Positions 44,061-56,735 of a stretch of DNA of 64,000 nt are shown piece after piece. The notes beneath the pieces were generated by a model, which was not told the origin of the DNA, ran no database searches, and was given only the letters and a program-made list of their open reading frames with translations. The stretch lies in assembly GCA_015680685.1 (NCBI GenBank), contig MNCI01020673.1, positions 275,413-339,412 of the forward strand. The letters run 5' to 3'. This stretch comes from Gnetum montanum. Taxonomy: Eukaryota > Streptophyta > Gnetopsida > Gnetales > Gnetaceae. How positions within the stretch are numbered: the first letter of the stretch is position 1; each line of letters opens with the position of its first letter. Both the position numbers and the translations under genes were made by a program.

Positions 44061-46525
44061 ATGAGTTAGCATCATAGTGTAGATTCGAGGTAGCATTTGG
44101 TTTGAAGGGCACTCGAATGTATTTGATGTAGAGGATGAGAGTGCTGGAGATGTAGGGTGATTAGCCATACTAGGTTGTGAGGGTTGGAGAGGACTGTTGG
44201 GTTAGAAGAAGTGTCATTTTCTAGATTTATTGTCCGAATCACTTAGCTCGAAAGCTAGTTATGAATGTACAACCCTCGTAGTGTTTTGTTGTTACAGCTA
44301 TGGAGGAATCTCACCCTGCATGCATGGAGCAAGAGGTAATTGGGTTGAGGGTGGAGGGATGTGTGCAGATGGATGTAGAGGGTGGTATGGATATGGGTTT
44401 TCTCCTTGAGTATATGGTAAATGTATTTGGTGATACAATGGGGAGCAATAATGATGCTGAAATGAGGTATGACTTGTAGAACTTCTTGGAGAGACTAGCT
44501 GTTGAACATAGTATCTGTATGGATCTGGTTTCTTATAAGGGTATTGCTAACTTGGTGGTGGCATTCTCCATGATCGTGATTGGTGTCATTGTTGGTATTG
44601 CTCATATGATTGTGGTGGAGCTTCACTTGGGTAATAAGCTCATTATTGCTGGTGGAACTATTGTGGATTGCCTTGAGGATAAGGTAATCATCTAAGTGCC
44701 TGCCTATGTGCTAGTGAAGGATTTAATGTGTACATCCTAGACTCTTGTAAATGTGACACCATAGGGCAACATCCATTTAGTTGTTTGTATTGACAAATGT
44801 CACAACTAGTTTCATCATTAGAGTTAGCTTCCACAACTTCCTCTATGGCAATAACTTTGCCCTTACCTCTTTGGTAGGCACATTCAACTTCTTTTCGCCT
44901 CCTGTGCTTATGATCACTATTTTGCTCTTTGGATTCTTTAGCAATCTTCATAGCATTTTTGAATTTTTCATCCAAAGAGTCCCATAATTTATCAACCTTT
45001 GCTGAAATATCATAAACAAATTTTTGGATGGGCAAGACTTTTCTGTTCAACACTTCATCGAGTGGTGGTCAAAAAATCAAACCTATCTTTTTCTAATGGA
45101 AGGATCCCTATTATATTCTTTTACACTTTCCCCTTTTTTGTAACTCACCTTATTCTCTTACTCCCTACTCAATCAATCTTTGGGTCTGATGAGCTCTTAA
45201 TTTAGACAATCTTCCTTGGGCATACATCCTAAGAGCTCTTCTAGTTTTTATTCAGAGCCCATCTATGATGTGATGAAGTTGTTCTCTCTGAGAATAACCA
45301 TGGCCAAGGCATCAGTGTAAGAGTGAATAGTATCTAACCATGGCGACATCCAAGGGTTCATGTGTTCCCTATCTCTAGCCTTCAATTTGCCTCCTCAAAT
45401 GAGACACTCTAGAGTATGTTTGGTATTTGTCATTAAACAACTCAAACATGGTACTCCATTAGTGAATGGATTCTAGTTCCAAGGACTGGTACTAGCTCTT
45501 AGATTCCTTAATGAGTGTCCTAGGGAAAAGCTTGAGTTTCTACTAGTCATTTTCAATGTTCTATAAGGCATAGGCATTGTGGAAAGCTTGTAGATGATTC
45601 TGCAAATCAAAATTATATCCCCCTCAAATTGTGGAATATTATTCATGTCTAAGTGCTTGATTTGACTATATTTCATATGCCTGGTTGGAATTCTAACTAG
45701 CTTTGCAATGTTAAGCATACTTCTAGCCACCAACAAAGGTTCCTCATCATGATTATGTCGATGATGGTTCCTACCACCTCTGTGTTCTTGATGGCCTTGA
45801 TAGTCATTATTGTCTCATTGATCACCTTTATCATGATTATTTCAATAGTGGCTTCTATGAGAACTAGCAAATGAAGAGGAATGTTCAAAATTAGATGAAA
45901 AGGATGGAGAGGAAGGTGGACTGCCACCACCACCATAGTGTTCACCACCACATTTCTACTCATTACGACCACCATCCTTAGATCCCTTACTATTGTGATG
46001 TTTGCCCAAGTCCTTGCCTTGATTGGTAGTCTTTCTTAAACTTGGTTTATGAATAGTGGATCATAGGTTTAGGGCCACACCCACATTACCAATAATAGGG
46101 GATGCAGAATCTTCATGTTGAGAACCTTCAAAAGGAGGATCCTCATTGTCATCTTGATCTAGTAGGAACAAGGGATTAGTGAAATGTTTTCCCTTTGTAG
46201 CCTCATGGTGCTTCTCTTGATGTCGATCTCACTTGTGTTGTGTTTTAGTAGGATGGTAGTCTTGAGTGTCATAACCATTCACAACATATTCTTCATGAAT
46301 ATTTCAAATGCCTAACTTCTTAAGAGTCTAAAATAACATCCTGGTTATAGATTAATTAGGGGGAAAGACGATGTTACCCTCCATATCATGCCATCATAAC
46401 TGTTCATCCTAATGTAGGATGAAGGTGAAGTTCAATACATACTAATCTAGATGAGTATATATCACTTTGCACTCCTATGGGATCGACGATTTGATAGCTT
46501 CATGTCTATGAGAAGAGGAAGACAT
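44061..46525 (-). pseudogene. gag: Gag of copy C
   Basis: Start at the ATG at 46525 (MSSSSHRHEAIKSSIP), the same as copy B. A Ser/His/Pro-rich segment lies around 45850-45990. The capsid-like block is near 45470-45736 (MLNIAKLVRIPTRHMKYSQI, KHLDMNNIPQFEG). The helix region is open 45053-44688 (RKVLPIQKFVYDISAKVDKL, then YQRGKGKVIAIEEVVEA). The knuckle CDICQYKQLNGCCP has His changed to Gln. A Gln/Tyr/Pro tail runs to about 44100. Confidence 0.86.
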
Positions 46526-46658
46526 TTTGCAAAACAAATAAAGTTATCAGTGTGCTTAGTAGCTATATGTCATGTAAAAGTGATGTTGACCTTGAGTTCA
46601 TCCAACAATATAAATAATATTTACTAATCCTAGATAACGCATGTTTCAAGAAACAAGG

Positions 46659-46677
46659 TTCCTAACAATGACACCAA
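46659..46677 (-). other. Primer-binding site, copy C
   Basis: On minus, TTGGTGTCATTGTTAGGA directly follows the 5' LTR; decayed tRNA-Asp-type site. Confidence 0.75.
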
Positions 46678-47564
46678 TGATGGGTGGCGAGGTACCCTTA
46701 TTCCCAACCATATGAATCACAAAGCATTCACGTGTGATCTAGTCAAATTTTGTGGACTTTATAGCTTCAGGTACACTAGTCTTCTAGGTAGTGAACCTTG
46801 CCCTAAGATCATTCATTGTATTTCCAATTACACTTGTGAAGCACATGGTATGGTTAAGTGTAATTGAGTCATATGATTTTTATAGTTTTATGTTTTATAG
46901 TCTTGGTGCTTAAATAGAGAGAAAGACAAGGTAATTTAATGGCTAATTCAATGTAACTAACCTTGGTCTCTAGCTAGTTCTAACATAAGTATTCGATCCC
47001 ACTCTCTGTACATGTCTTAAACTCACCTATCCACTACTAGGTTACCAAGCACTGTGCTACTAGGCATACCAAGCAATAAATTTGTTAAATTACCATGCGA
47101 ATACATATTATGCTCAAAGTGGTCGTACTAATGTATTTAATCTACCTAACTTGTCTTGCTTAATTATCTTAATTACTAAAAAATATTAAATAACTAATTG
47201 AAAATGTTAAATGCATAAATGAAACATTTAATCTATCCAAAATGTTGTAAGGTTTATCAAAAAGCTCATCTCTATTACCGCACACGTTATCGTGCTTAGG
47301 TACAACAATGCTCAAACAAAGATTTATACACTCAATGACTCCTGTTGTGGGCACTTGGGAGAAATATTCTAACTTTCAAATAAACAAACTATAAGAGCTC
47401 TGTCACTACTGAAATCTAATTGCCATAAATGTGGCTAGTGGAGATGTGTTTATAGCCAAATAGTGGACGCTACATCGATGGGGCCTCGTCAACACATGAA
47501 ACGATGCATCGATAGGGCCGTGTCAATGAGGTCTTGTCGATGCAAACAAAAATACAACTCATCA
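46678..47564 (-). repeat. 5' LTR of copy C
   Basis: Plus-strand ends TGATGGGTGG...ACTCATCA. TATA box in reverse at about 47447-47454; U3 of about 110 bp contains CATCGATGGGGCC, CATCGATAGGGCC and GTCGATGC. It is near-equal in length to the 3' LTR at 21386. Confidence 0.93.
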
Positions 47565-47981
47565 ATTTTGTTTTTGAATGACTTTTGTACATTTATAAAG
47601 GCTAAGAGTGCTCCTAAAAGGTTGAATTTGTGTTGGTTTCTTTGGTTGCTTTGTTGGTTTCATTTAATAAGAACATTCTTCGTTGGCACATTCATGGGCT
47701 ACCATTCCTAAGAATTTACAAAATAATTTAATAACTCTTACTATCACGACTTTAATTAAAACTTTTTAAATATTTTTTATCTAGTTGTACAATAAGAGGA
47801 GCTAATTCTTGGGATTTTTTTTCTTATTTTTGGATTTTTTAATGTGAGAAAAATAAGTAAAAGAAACCATTTATCAAATTACTTAAATAACTAAAATAAA
47901 ATAAAATGTACCTAGAATATAAAATTAAAAAATAAAATTAAAACATACAGAACTCTTAATGATGATTAACTTTGCTTACCT
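47565..47981 (-). other. Leader of element H
   Basis: This AT-rich region between the copy C insertion and the H primer site continues into 21385-21255 when copy C is removed. No ORF. Confidence 0.5.
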
Positions 47982-47999
47982 TCCTAACAATGATTCCAA
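47982..47999 (-). other. Primer-binding site of element H
   Basis: On minus, TTGGAATCATTGTTAGGA two bases after an LTR end CTTGTCA. It is of the same tRNA-Asp type as in family F1. Confidence 0.6.
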
Positions 48000-48001
48000 A
48001 T

Positions 48002-50104
48002 TGACAAGATAGGCAAAATTCAATATTGGATACCTTTAATCTTTATCTTCGTTTCTTTTTTTGTAGAAATTGTCACCTTGTCTATGATTGACCCATGATT
48101 TGTATCCCATGGAGGAATGATTTATAGTTAAAAAATCATCAAGACATAAAATGAACAATTAGATCTAGATTCAATTGAGAACACCACACTTACGAATGTG
48201 ATCCATAAGTAAAAACAACAATATTCACCTTAACTTATAACATTAAGTTTAAAGATGAATACAATTAATTAAAACAAATTTAATTTAAATAAATTTATGA
48301 GAAATAAGGAAGATTACAAAGAAGACATCACCTAATTTGTGAGCCTACTTTGTTGTCTCCGTAGTGCAATAACTTCACAATCTTAAAACATTGTTGGCTG
48401 TTAATTGCTACAAAGCATCAACAATATTCCTTCACAATTTTGTGCATAAAAAAAACTCTAATATGGCATGGTTCTCTCAATAGTATCCTCTCTTTATTTC
48501 TTCAATCCTTTTTTCTATTCTCCATCCCCTTTGTTACATATGGCCAGGGAGTTTATAAGGACTGATTTAGCACATGAGGAGTCATCACCCTTGCATAATG
48601 GCCAATGCAATTACTAACCATGCATAATGTATGCTATAACATCCACTGCCACCATCCACATAGGTAACGTTCATTGTAACATCCACTACCACCACCCATG
48701 TAGGTAACGTTTACTATAATGTCCATCAATCATGTGGAAAAGAAATGCGTAGCCCCCACTAGCCACACGTAGGTAATGGTTGCAAGAATGTGCAATTGTA
48801 AAAATGGCTAGGAACCATGTCTCCTTACTCATGTAATGTCCACTATAGAAAAATAACAATCTCCATTAAGGTAACATGCAAAAAACAACTATAGTTGTGT
48901 GGTCAAAGAACGTGGTTGATGAAGCGGCACACCCACATTGTAGCACCAATGTCTAAGTTGCAGCTCCATTACCATCATAAATCCTCAATGTGCATTCCTG
49001 TTACTATTGTAAAAACAAAACCAAAAACCAAAAAAATAAACACTAGTATAGAACAAGGAATTAGATTCTTCAATTGCCACCACATGGTTGCCTAGCAACA
49101 AAACTTGCGCCTCTAGTTTGAGTCTTTAGTACATAAAAACTAATAATAAACTAATACTCATCACTATAATAAACTAAAATACAATAAAGTAAAAAAAATT
49201 AAAATAACTAAAATAAAAACTACTTAAATAATTAAAAATATGTAATTAAGATTTAAAAACTACCAATCTTGGGGTTTAATAGGTCCCAACAACCTTATTG
49301 CATCCTTCCCACTCCCCTTGATGAATGACTATTAAGTTAGGTTTTGGATTTGAGAAGAGGTTGGGGGGAAGGGATGTGTTAGATCCAAAAAAAAAAAAAT
49401 ATTTAAAAAATTCAAAGTACAGAAGATCAATGAAGAGAGAGTATAAAGAAAAAACCTAATGTTTTTGGAGATTCTTTTCCAGGTTTTTATCCTTACAACC
49501 AATTCTAAAAAACTTCCTGTTTAGTGTAGGAAAAGAATTAGTCATTACCCTTGTTTAGAAGCATCAACATAGGTCTTCACATTTTACTAAAGGTTTTTTT
49601 GTAAAAAGAAGAAGAAAACTCTATCTAAAGATAAAAGAAAGCTTCAATTAGATAAAATGTACAAATAGCAACTGAAGTTCAAAGCTTTCCATCCTTGAGC
49701 CTTCAAAACAAAAAGAAATCAATATTGAAAGAAACAAAGCAATTGTTTATATTTCTCTTAAAGGTTTTTTACTTAAAGTTATAACTGAAAAGTGACATCT
49801 TTGAGAATTTAATATTTAACTCCTAAGAAATGTCATAGTTATGCTCTTATTGTTGAAATCTAACTACACATCAAAAATTCCAAATAGAATAGAGAACACA
49901 CAATCAAAGATATTTCCAAATGCAAAGAAAGAAAGTAGATAAGTCAAGTTGACTAAGAATGATATTATAGATGCTTGGTTGAAAGTTGTTATAAATTTTT
50001 AATGTCCATTTCCAAGCATATTATGTAATAAGACATAAAAAACATTACAAAATGAGTCTTCACTTCCATAAAGAGGAAATTGAGGAAAAGAAATTTCAAT
50101 ATGT
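48002..50104 (-). repeat. 5' LTR of element H (outer end not resolved)
   Basis: Starts TGACAAG on plus (LTR 3' end on minus). A TATA box lies at about 48551-48557 (minus CTTATAAACTCCCTGGCCAT). The U3 upstream contains a period-40 tandem repeat at about 48634-48730. I could not fix the LTR 5' end; part of 49400-50104 may be flanking DNA. No gene is seen in this 2.1 kb, which is AT-rich with many short A tracts. Confidence 0.5.
48622..48730 (-). repeat. Period-40 tandem repeat in the H LTR U3
   Basis: Units carry AACATCCACTRCCACCA and AGGTAACGTT at 40-bp spacing (about 48634, 48674 and a partial third). A looser fourth (CACACGTAGGTAATGG) lies at about 48763. Confidence 0.7.
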
Positions 50105-50990
50105 TGATGAGTAGTGGGTATCCCCTATGCCCAATCATATGAAGCATTGGCATGTACACATGATCTAGTTGAATTCTGTGGACTTATTTACCTAAGTGGT
50201 CGATATTCCTAGATGATGAATTATGTAGTCCTAAGTTGTCGTCTTCTTAATTCATACTTATGTTAATCTATGCATATGGTTAAGTGTAGTTGAGGCATAA
50301 GATATTTATTTATATGCTTTTATTATTTTCTCCTACTTGCTAAATGATTAAGTGAATAAAGATTTAATATTTAAATTAAGTAACTAATTAAGTACTTCAT
50401 TAACTAACTATCTTAACGTAGAGTATTCTCCTTCACATCCTAAACTATATTAATGTTGTTCGATTACTAAGTGTATACTATTGGATGTACCAAGTATCCA
50501 CTGCTAGGATTATCAAGTGTTAGTATATCATGCTTGAAGTGGTCGTACTTACATTGCTTATGAACTATAATATTAATTGCTTAATAATAAGCAAGTAAAT
50601 TACATGTAAAGTAAATTTTTGGAAAGTGGAGTTACGTTAGTCCAAGTGCTACAATGGATAGAAGAAATTTCAATTTTATTTTTGTTCATGCAAATTTATC
50701 TAGGTACATATGCACTCGAATAAAATGTCATACAATCACTTGAATCCATGTTGTCGGCACTAAGAGCAATAATATTCTAACTTATATAGGAAGAAACTAC
50801 AAGAGTTTGACTAAATTATGACTAATAGGTGTCATAAATGCAAGGGATGCGTGCATTTATATAGGTAATGCTTGCATCAATGTCAGTGTACCTGAATCAA
50901 TGCATCATAGAATACATTGATGGGAATATGTTGACATGGTTGCATCAATAGACATGTGTTAATGCAACCTATTTTATTGATGCTTCATCA
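50105..50990 (-). repeat. 3' LTR of copy G
   Basis: 886 bp, TGATGAGTAG...CTTCATCA. TATA in reverse at about 50855-50863. The U3 is about 130 bp with CATCAATGCATCA, CATTGATGGG and TTGACATGG. Confidence 0.9.
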
Positions 50991-51199
50991 TACCTCTATG
51001 ACTAACTAAAAACTCATTCTTAAGTGAAAAAAATTGGGATTGAGTTTCTTACAAAATTTGGGGAAGTATGGACCTTTATTGACTAAATATCTAACTAGTT
51101 GATTCTTAATAATTCTGAGTGCCATATTTTATGGATTACAAAAATGGATGCAATTTACAATAAAAAATTAGACACTTAAACCAAATTTAGTAGGTGCCT

Positions 51200-53841
51200 A
51201 TTGAATAGATGGAGGTGTGATGAAGTCTCACACAACGCCTAGAGGTGGAGCCTTTTGTAACTTTGATTATCCTTCATTGTGTCCTAGTGCTATTAGAGGT
51301 TAAGGTTGCCCTACTATTGCTACTACTACTGCTAAAATTTTGAAGGCATTCAAGAGTGACTTCATTTTCTCTTCCTTTCGCCATGGATCATAGATAGTAT
51401 AGGTTGCTTCAACTAGATTAGCTGGTGTAGGGATGTCCCATGGACATGGTAGTAAAGGAAACATCTCTTTCATGTTGACAAATCAAACTATGAATGTTTT
51501 ACATTCAACATAGAACATCTTAACAAGATTTGTAGCTCCTGCTAGTCATTCATCCTCCTTGCCAAGTTCCCAATAAGAATTTATTGGTATGTGAATCTAC
51601 TTCTAAGAACTTCAAGCTCAACGTTGGCTATCTTCAACTTTTGTTTTGTATCTTTTTGGAGCTTGAACTCCACCTCATAGAGGTGGTAGGAACTAGCAAC
51701 TTGCTTTTCCAACTGCTTCTTGGCCTCCCTACTATCAGCATTGCAAAGTTCATATATTGAATGTTAGTGAGCTCCATGTGTTCAATCATCTCTTCAATCT
51801 ATAACTTCTTTAGGCAAAATTCTCCTTGATTGTATGCATTTATTTTATCAAAGATGAGCTACCATGCATCGTATCTTTACTAAAGTTGTTGGATGACCTC
51901 ATTCACCTTCACCTTGGCCAATTTTATCTCCTTTTTATTGATCTCCTTAAGTAGTTCAACCTAGTTCTTGTAGTGATTTTTCACTTTCTCAAATTTTAGG
52001 GCCTCATTATTCCAAGCAACTATCTTAATTATAGTCCTTTACCAAAGGGGACGAACCTTCTCCATTGACAAATTCTTATTTCTAGCTACCAAGTGCCTCA
52101 AATCCAAGTTTACCTTGGCAAGCTACTCTTGTTGTTAGTAGATGTATTTGACCATTTGATGCTTCTATTGCTCAGCATTTCACAGGCAATGATTGTCTCA
52201 GGTGAGGATCAAGTTCTCTTTGCAAACTTGTGATAGGTCCTTGTCAATGTTGTTTTCCATGATCTTTGACACAAACATGTTAAAGATCATCATTTCCTTT
52301 ACATTCTCAACCTTTTGATATTTTTATTAAAGCTATTAGAAAGCTTCATCCCATGTTAGCTAAGGCTAGAGAATGGCATGATATGAGAGACAGGCTCATA
52401 GCTTTGCAACTTCAACAACCAATTGTCAATTAGTCAAGGTGGCCTCCTTGAGTTACACATTAGTGACCAGCAACTTGCCTCTTATTTATAATAGTTGTGA
52501 TTGATTTACATTGATATCATTCAAAAGATCAAAGATTTCTAGAAGTGGTATCTTGACTTCTTTCAGTCTTTCCAACTCTTCTTTATGTTGGGTAGCACTC
52601 TTCCTATTACTCCCTAATCCTACTAATGTATGGATATCTACCATTATCACTATATTTGGTATGAACATAGCATGAGCATTGAGGGCTTCTACAACTTTGT
52701 CAGCTACCACCTCTACTACTATCTCTTGATCCTTATGTGGCATTATTAAGATTATTGTCCCTTCTCCTTCCTCCAACATGATAGAGAAGGCAACTACATT
52801 TCTTGAAATTTCAAGGAATGCTTATTTAGGAATGGACACAATGATCTCCCTCACACTTAGATTGGATCTCATGATTGCCTAGTTTCATTGTGCAGAGAAT
52901 AGTGGCATCTTCTCACTATCTAGCTAGCTGATGGTCCTTACAACCTCATTCAAGTGGCTTATGGCTAAACAATAGAAAAATGATTTTCCACCATCTACAA
53001 ATCCTTATTATTACTATAGTTATTACCTCCAATGTTTTTTGAGATTCTTAATAACTGTAAGTATCTCCAATTTGGTTCCTAAGACTGTAGGTGGTCATGG
53101 TTGTGGCTTCTCCTCTTCTTGAAGCTTTATAGCAACTTTATCTTTTATCATCTCCTACCATGATGTAGTAGGAGCATGAAAAACCACATTGTTGGAATAG
53201 CGGGCTATTCCTTTCCTTTTACATAATTTTCTAATTAAGTATGGAAAGGGGAGTTTCTTCCTATCCTTTTCTTTTTTCTTAAAATGCTTTTCAATTTCAA
53301 GGTAGATAAGCTAGGTAGGTTGATAGTGAATTTTCTACTTAGAGTCATGCATGCCCTGGTGGAAAAGGCTATCACCTTAATTGGCCTTATCATTGGGTTC
53401 AAGTGATAGGTCGTGATCTTAAAGTAAGCTCGTGTTGCCTTCATCAGGGCATCATACTCCTTATGATTAATTCCATAGCACCAATTGATTAATTCTTTCT
53501 TTGTTTTAGGATTCACCTATGTCAAAATCTCTGTAAGTTTTACCTCATTATTGGGAAAACCAAGGGCTTTAGTAATGGCTTCAACTGAATAAGAGATGGT
53601 GATGTCTTTGATCTTCATTGATGCATCTCTTTGTTGATTCTTCCAAAATAGGTAGGTTTTGCCCATGTACGATTCTCCACTATTGGAGAGAAGAGGCCAT
53701 AGAGGAGACCACTATAACTATGTTTTGACCTCCTCAGGCATCAACACTAAGAAGAGTCTAAAGTTTAACTCCTACAAGATATAACTTTGGACCTCCTTGG
53801 TTTTGATCCATTCCAAGTAGGCTTCCATGAGTGTGGCCTCT
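51200..53841 (-). pseudogene. 3' ORF of copy G, main part
   Basis: Read from 53841: IKIKDI-like block (MKIKDITISYSVEAITKALG), then 53516-53235 open with NWCYGINHKEYDALMKATRA, YFKITTYHLNPMIRPIKVIA, FSTRACMTLSRKFTINLPSL. An FP-LI-like block follows, decayed to SPFHT-LENYVK. Coiled-coil stretches follow (52779-52486 open: KEELERLKEVKIPLLEIFDL). The C terminus has KEEKMKSLLNAF and ends APPLGVV near 51225. With the N-terminal piece at 60448-60208 the full length would be about 950 codons. No transmembrane segment seen. Confidence 0.68.
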
Positions 53842-54744
53842 TGATGAGCAACAAGGTACCCCTACATTCAACCATACGAATCACAAGTGTTCACGATCTA
53901 GTTGAATTCTATGGATGGGACTAGTTGTGACATTTAGATTTTATGCTTTGATCGTAGTTCGTTGTCTTCCCACTTGGACTAGTGCTATCTTTATCATGTA
54001 TGGTTTAGTCCAAAGTGAGGCATTTGATGTGGTTTAATTTCTATGCTACTCCTGATGACGATAAAGGGATAAATTAATTAAACTAATAAATGATGTAAAA
54101 CAAGATCTAAACTAGCCTAACACAAGTAACTGCCACACTTTCCTGGACACATCATGAACACATATAGCACTGCTGATGTACCAAACGTAAAGCATTGTTG
54201 GATTACCAAGTATTATATGTATGCTTGAAGTGGTCGTGCTTGTGTTCATTAACAACTAGAAATAAATGGAAATAAATTACTTATTTCAAATGCATTTAAG
54301 TAGAAAGCATGAAAGTAAAGTGCATTAAAGGAAATAGTAATATATTCTCAATGCTGCAAGGATTATCAAAAGAGTTCATTTTATTTCCATCACATTGCTA
54401 TTCTCAAGTACATTAGTGTCCGAATAAAGAACCATACACACTTAGACTCCTTTTGTGGGCACTCAGAAAATATTCTAACTCTAAGAAAAATAAATGAGAA
54501 GAGCTTCACTACTTTGACTAAAAACTAACTTAAAAACTAACTCAAAATGGGAGCCCAAGCATTGTATTTATAGGCCAGAGTATATACCTTGACATCGGGT
54601 ACCTGACGTTGCATCCAGGCCCCAATGTTGCATACATGACATTCCAACTCCGATGTTGTGTACCCAACATCGGAGCATACAGAAGATAATGATTCATTAG
54701 ATGTCAAGGCTTTGATGTCAAGATAGGTAAATCATGACTCATCA
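53842..54744 (-). repeat. 3' LTR of copy E
   Basis: 903 bp, TGATGAGCAA...ACTCATCA. TATA in reverse at 54565-54572. The U3 (about 175 bp) is built of GACATCGGGTACC, CAATGTTGCATAC and CCGATGTTGTGTACCCAAC microrepeats. Confidence 0.93.
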
Positions 54745-55086
54745 TACCCCCATGACTGAATGAAAACTCATCCTCAAGTTAAACAAAATGAGGAATAAGT
54801 TTCTTACAAAATATTGGGTAGGTATGGGATTATTGACTGACATACAAATTAACTTAGGTGGAATAGAAAAACATTGAGTGTCCAAGTGTATGGAGTTACA
54901 AGTTTTAGAAAATTAGGTGTTCATGATAAGAGAAGTGAACACCCTAGAAAAAAAAACTGACATCCAACACCTCTTGGCAGTTGAAGAATGATAGAGAAGA
55001 TCTAACAATCATGAATGGTCCTCATTGTATGATACTATTGCATCATCCTTGGTGAAGATAGTCCCACTTCTAGTCCATGCTTTCCA
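54745..55086 (-). other. Polypurine tract and 3' ORF remnant, copy E
   Basis: On minus the tract reads AGTCATGGGGGTA before the LTR. Upstream are the conserved CCCATACCTACCCAATATTT and a stretch AT-rich in A, with GGTGTTCAT as in copies A and B. The coiled-coil body is absent. Confidence 0.6.
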
Positions 55087-55135
55087 CTGCAATCACAACA
55101 AAATCATGAATTAGTATACAACGTGTAACACATAA
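55087..55135 (-). promoter_or_regulatory. Branch point and 3' splice site, copy E
   Basis: On minus, ATACTAATTCATGATTTT then GTTGTGATTGCAG: a canonical TACTAAT branch point 22 nt before a T/G-rich tract ending GCAG. This is the best-preserved version of the site found in A and D. Confidence 0.6.
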
Positions 55136-56735
55136 CTATTAAATGCCTTGTCTGATCAGTGGTTACACTTGGTTAGGTTGTGATTATGGTAGATTGATTC
55201 CTTTAGTAGTGTTAGTGGGAAGGCTGATAAATAGGGTAAAATAAATAAGCAGTTAATTAAATTTGAAAAATTTTAACACAAGGAAATAATTGAAGAGGGC
55301 ATAAGAATTCACAATAATAAAAAGGAAAGTTTATTGAAAAATGTTGTAAAGATGTGCACAATTAGATGTCATTGATGGGGTAAACAAAAAGATTTGATTG
55401 TAAGAGTGTCTAAGGGCAAATAACTTAACTAACCCAACCAAAAGATATGCAAGTGGGTCCTCCCCAGAGTAGGCATAGGCCTTTTATGCCCTTGCATAAC
55501 TTCAAACCAAAGAGTCCATGGGCTTCATGGATGATTAATGGTTACAAAAGGTTAAGTACAAAAACCTGGAAGAAACTAACTAAGAATTCCAACACATCAA
55601 ACCAAGATATCGAATCAAGAACATGAAATTGACAGTAAGGTGAGACATGGAAAGCATAGATGGATCATAGAGAGGGAAATGAAGTTCCTAATTAAGGTCA
55701 CATGAAGTCCCTTGTGAATTTGTGGTTAAATTACTTAATAGGATCCATCCATAGTCTAGACCAAAACCAACCATGTTCAGTGACTTTGCATTGACATTCT
55801 AAGACCAATCCATCCCCTGAGACACAAGAGTGCTCCCAAAAAACAACCACCATTCCTTATTAGAGAAGAAAAGAGAAGTAGGAAGTGAGAAAGGACCTTA
55901 GGTAGAGGGGACTAGTCCCATAACCAATGCTTGTAGCCCGTTTATTTTGTCTAAGGGATGTGATTTTAATTCCCATTGTTTTGTTTTGTTTTGTTTTTTG
56001 TTTTTTGAAATGGAAACCACATCATGCAAAGACACATGCATTCATTTTGTCCAAGGGATGTGCTTTGAATTCTCATCTTCTCTTTTCTTTTGTGCTTTTT
56101 TATGAGAACCACCCAAAGTAAGGACTTATACAACTTCCTTTTCTCAATCAACATGGAATGGTAAGAAATCTATGAAAACACACATGCACCCAAGAAAATA
56201 GAAGGGCACAAAGAATATTGAATTTCCTTGAAGCCACACCCTATTCAAACCTTTGAATCCTTCCCAATTCTAGAAACTCCAAAGTCAAAAATTTATTAAA
56301 GTTGTGTTAATGAAAAGGGGACAACATGTTTCCAAAACAAGGAAAACCATAGAGTTTGTGGATGGGTGGATGTTGTGGACTCACTACTTGTTGCATGAAA
56401 CAGAAACCATGTCCTAATCATTCATAAGGAAATTCAAAGCTAGAAAGCAAACACTAACAATCAAATAACAAAAATAGTATATACCACCATCAATCAATGC
56501 ATTACCACTGTACCTATCACTTATTAACAAAAAGTTAGAAATCACACCAAAATAAAAGAAACTATAAAAGAAGCTATAGAATATTCAAGAAATAGCAAAT
56601 GTACTAATGGTGTAAAATAAAAATTAAAAAAGATTAATAACATGAAAAAAAGAAGATGTAAAATAAAGAATGTGTAAAATAGAAAGTTGTAAAACAAGAA
56701 GATGAGAAACACTTAAGAATCCTAAAGACTAGAAT
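55136..56735 (-). other. Non-coding spacer of copy E
   Basis: It aligns with the spacers of C and B (reverse), including TTGGTTTTGGTCTAGAC, GGGGCACATGAACC-like and the pyrimidine-rich block. The core ACATGTTACCCATGCC block is deleted. A local duplication of about 37 bp (ATTTTGTCYAAGGGATGTG) lies at about 55939-55976 and 56039-56078. No gene. Confidence 0.55.

Larger units (their letters stand above)
21386..47564 (-). mobile_element. F1 LTR retrotransposon, copy C (complete, split by D and a viral fragment)
   Basis: 5' LTR 46678-47564 and 3' LTR 21386-22271 are 887 and 886 bp. Flanking pentamers ATCTT (21381-21385) and ATTTT (47565-47569) form a target-site duplication with one C-to-T change, within the leader of element H. 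Interior order on minus: primer site, gag, protease, RT, RNase H, integrase, spacer, copy D insertion, 3' ORF start, endogenous caulimovirid insertion, rest of the 3' ORF, polypurine tract, LTR. Confidence 0.93.

Noticed and set aside
47999-50104. Possible host gene in the repeat-poor stretch
   Set aside because: No frame longer than about 66 codons and no splice-supported exon pattern. A primer site, TATA box and U3 repeats support an LTR of element H.
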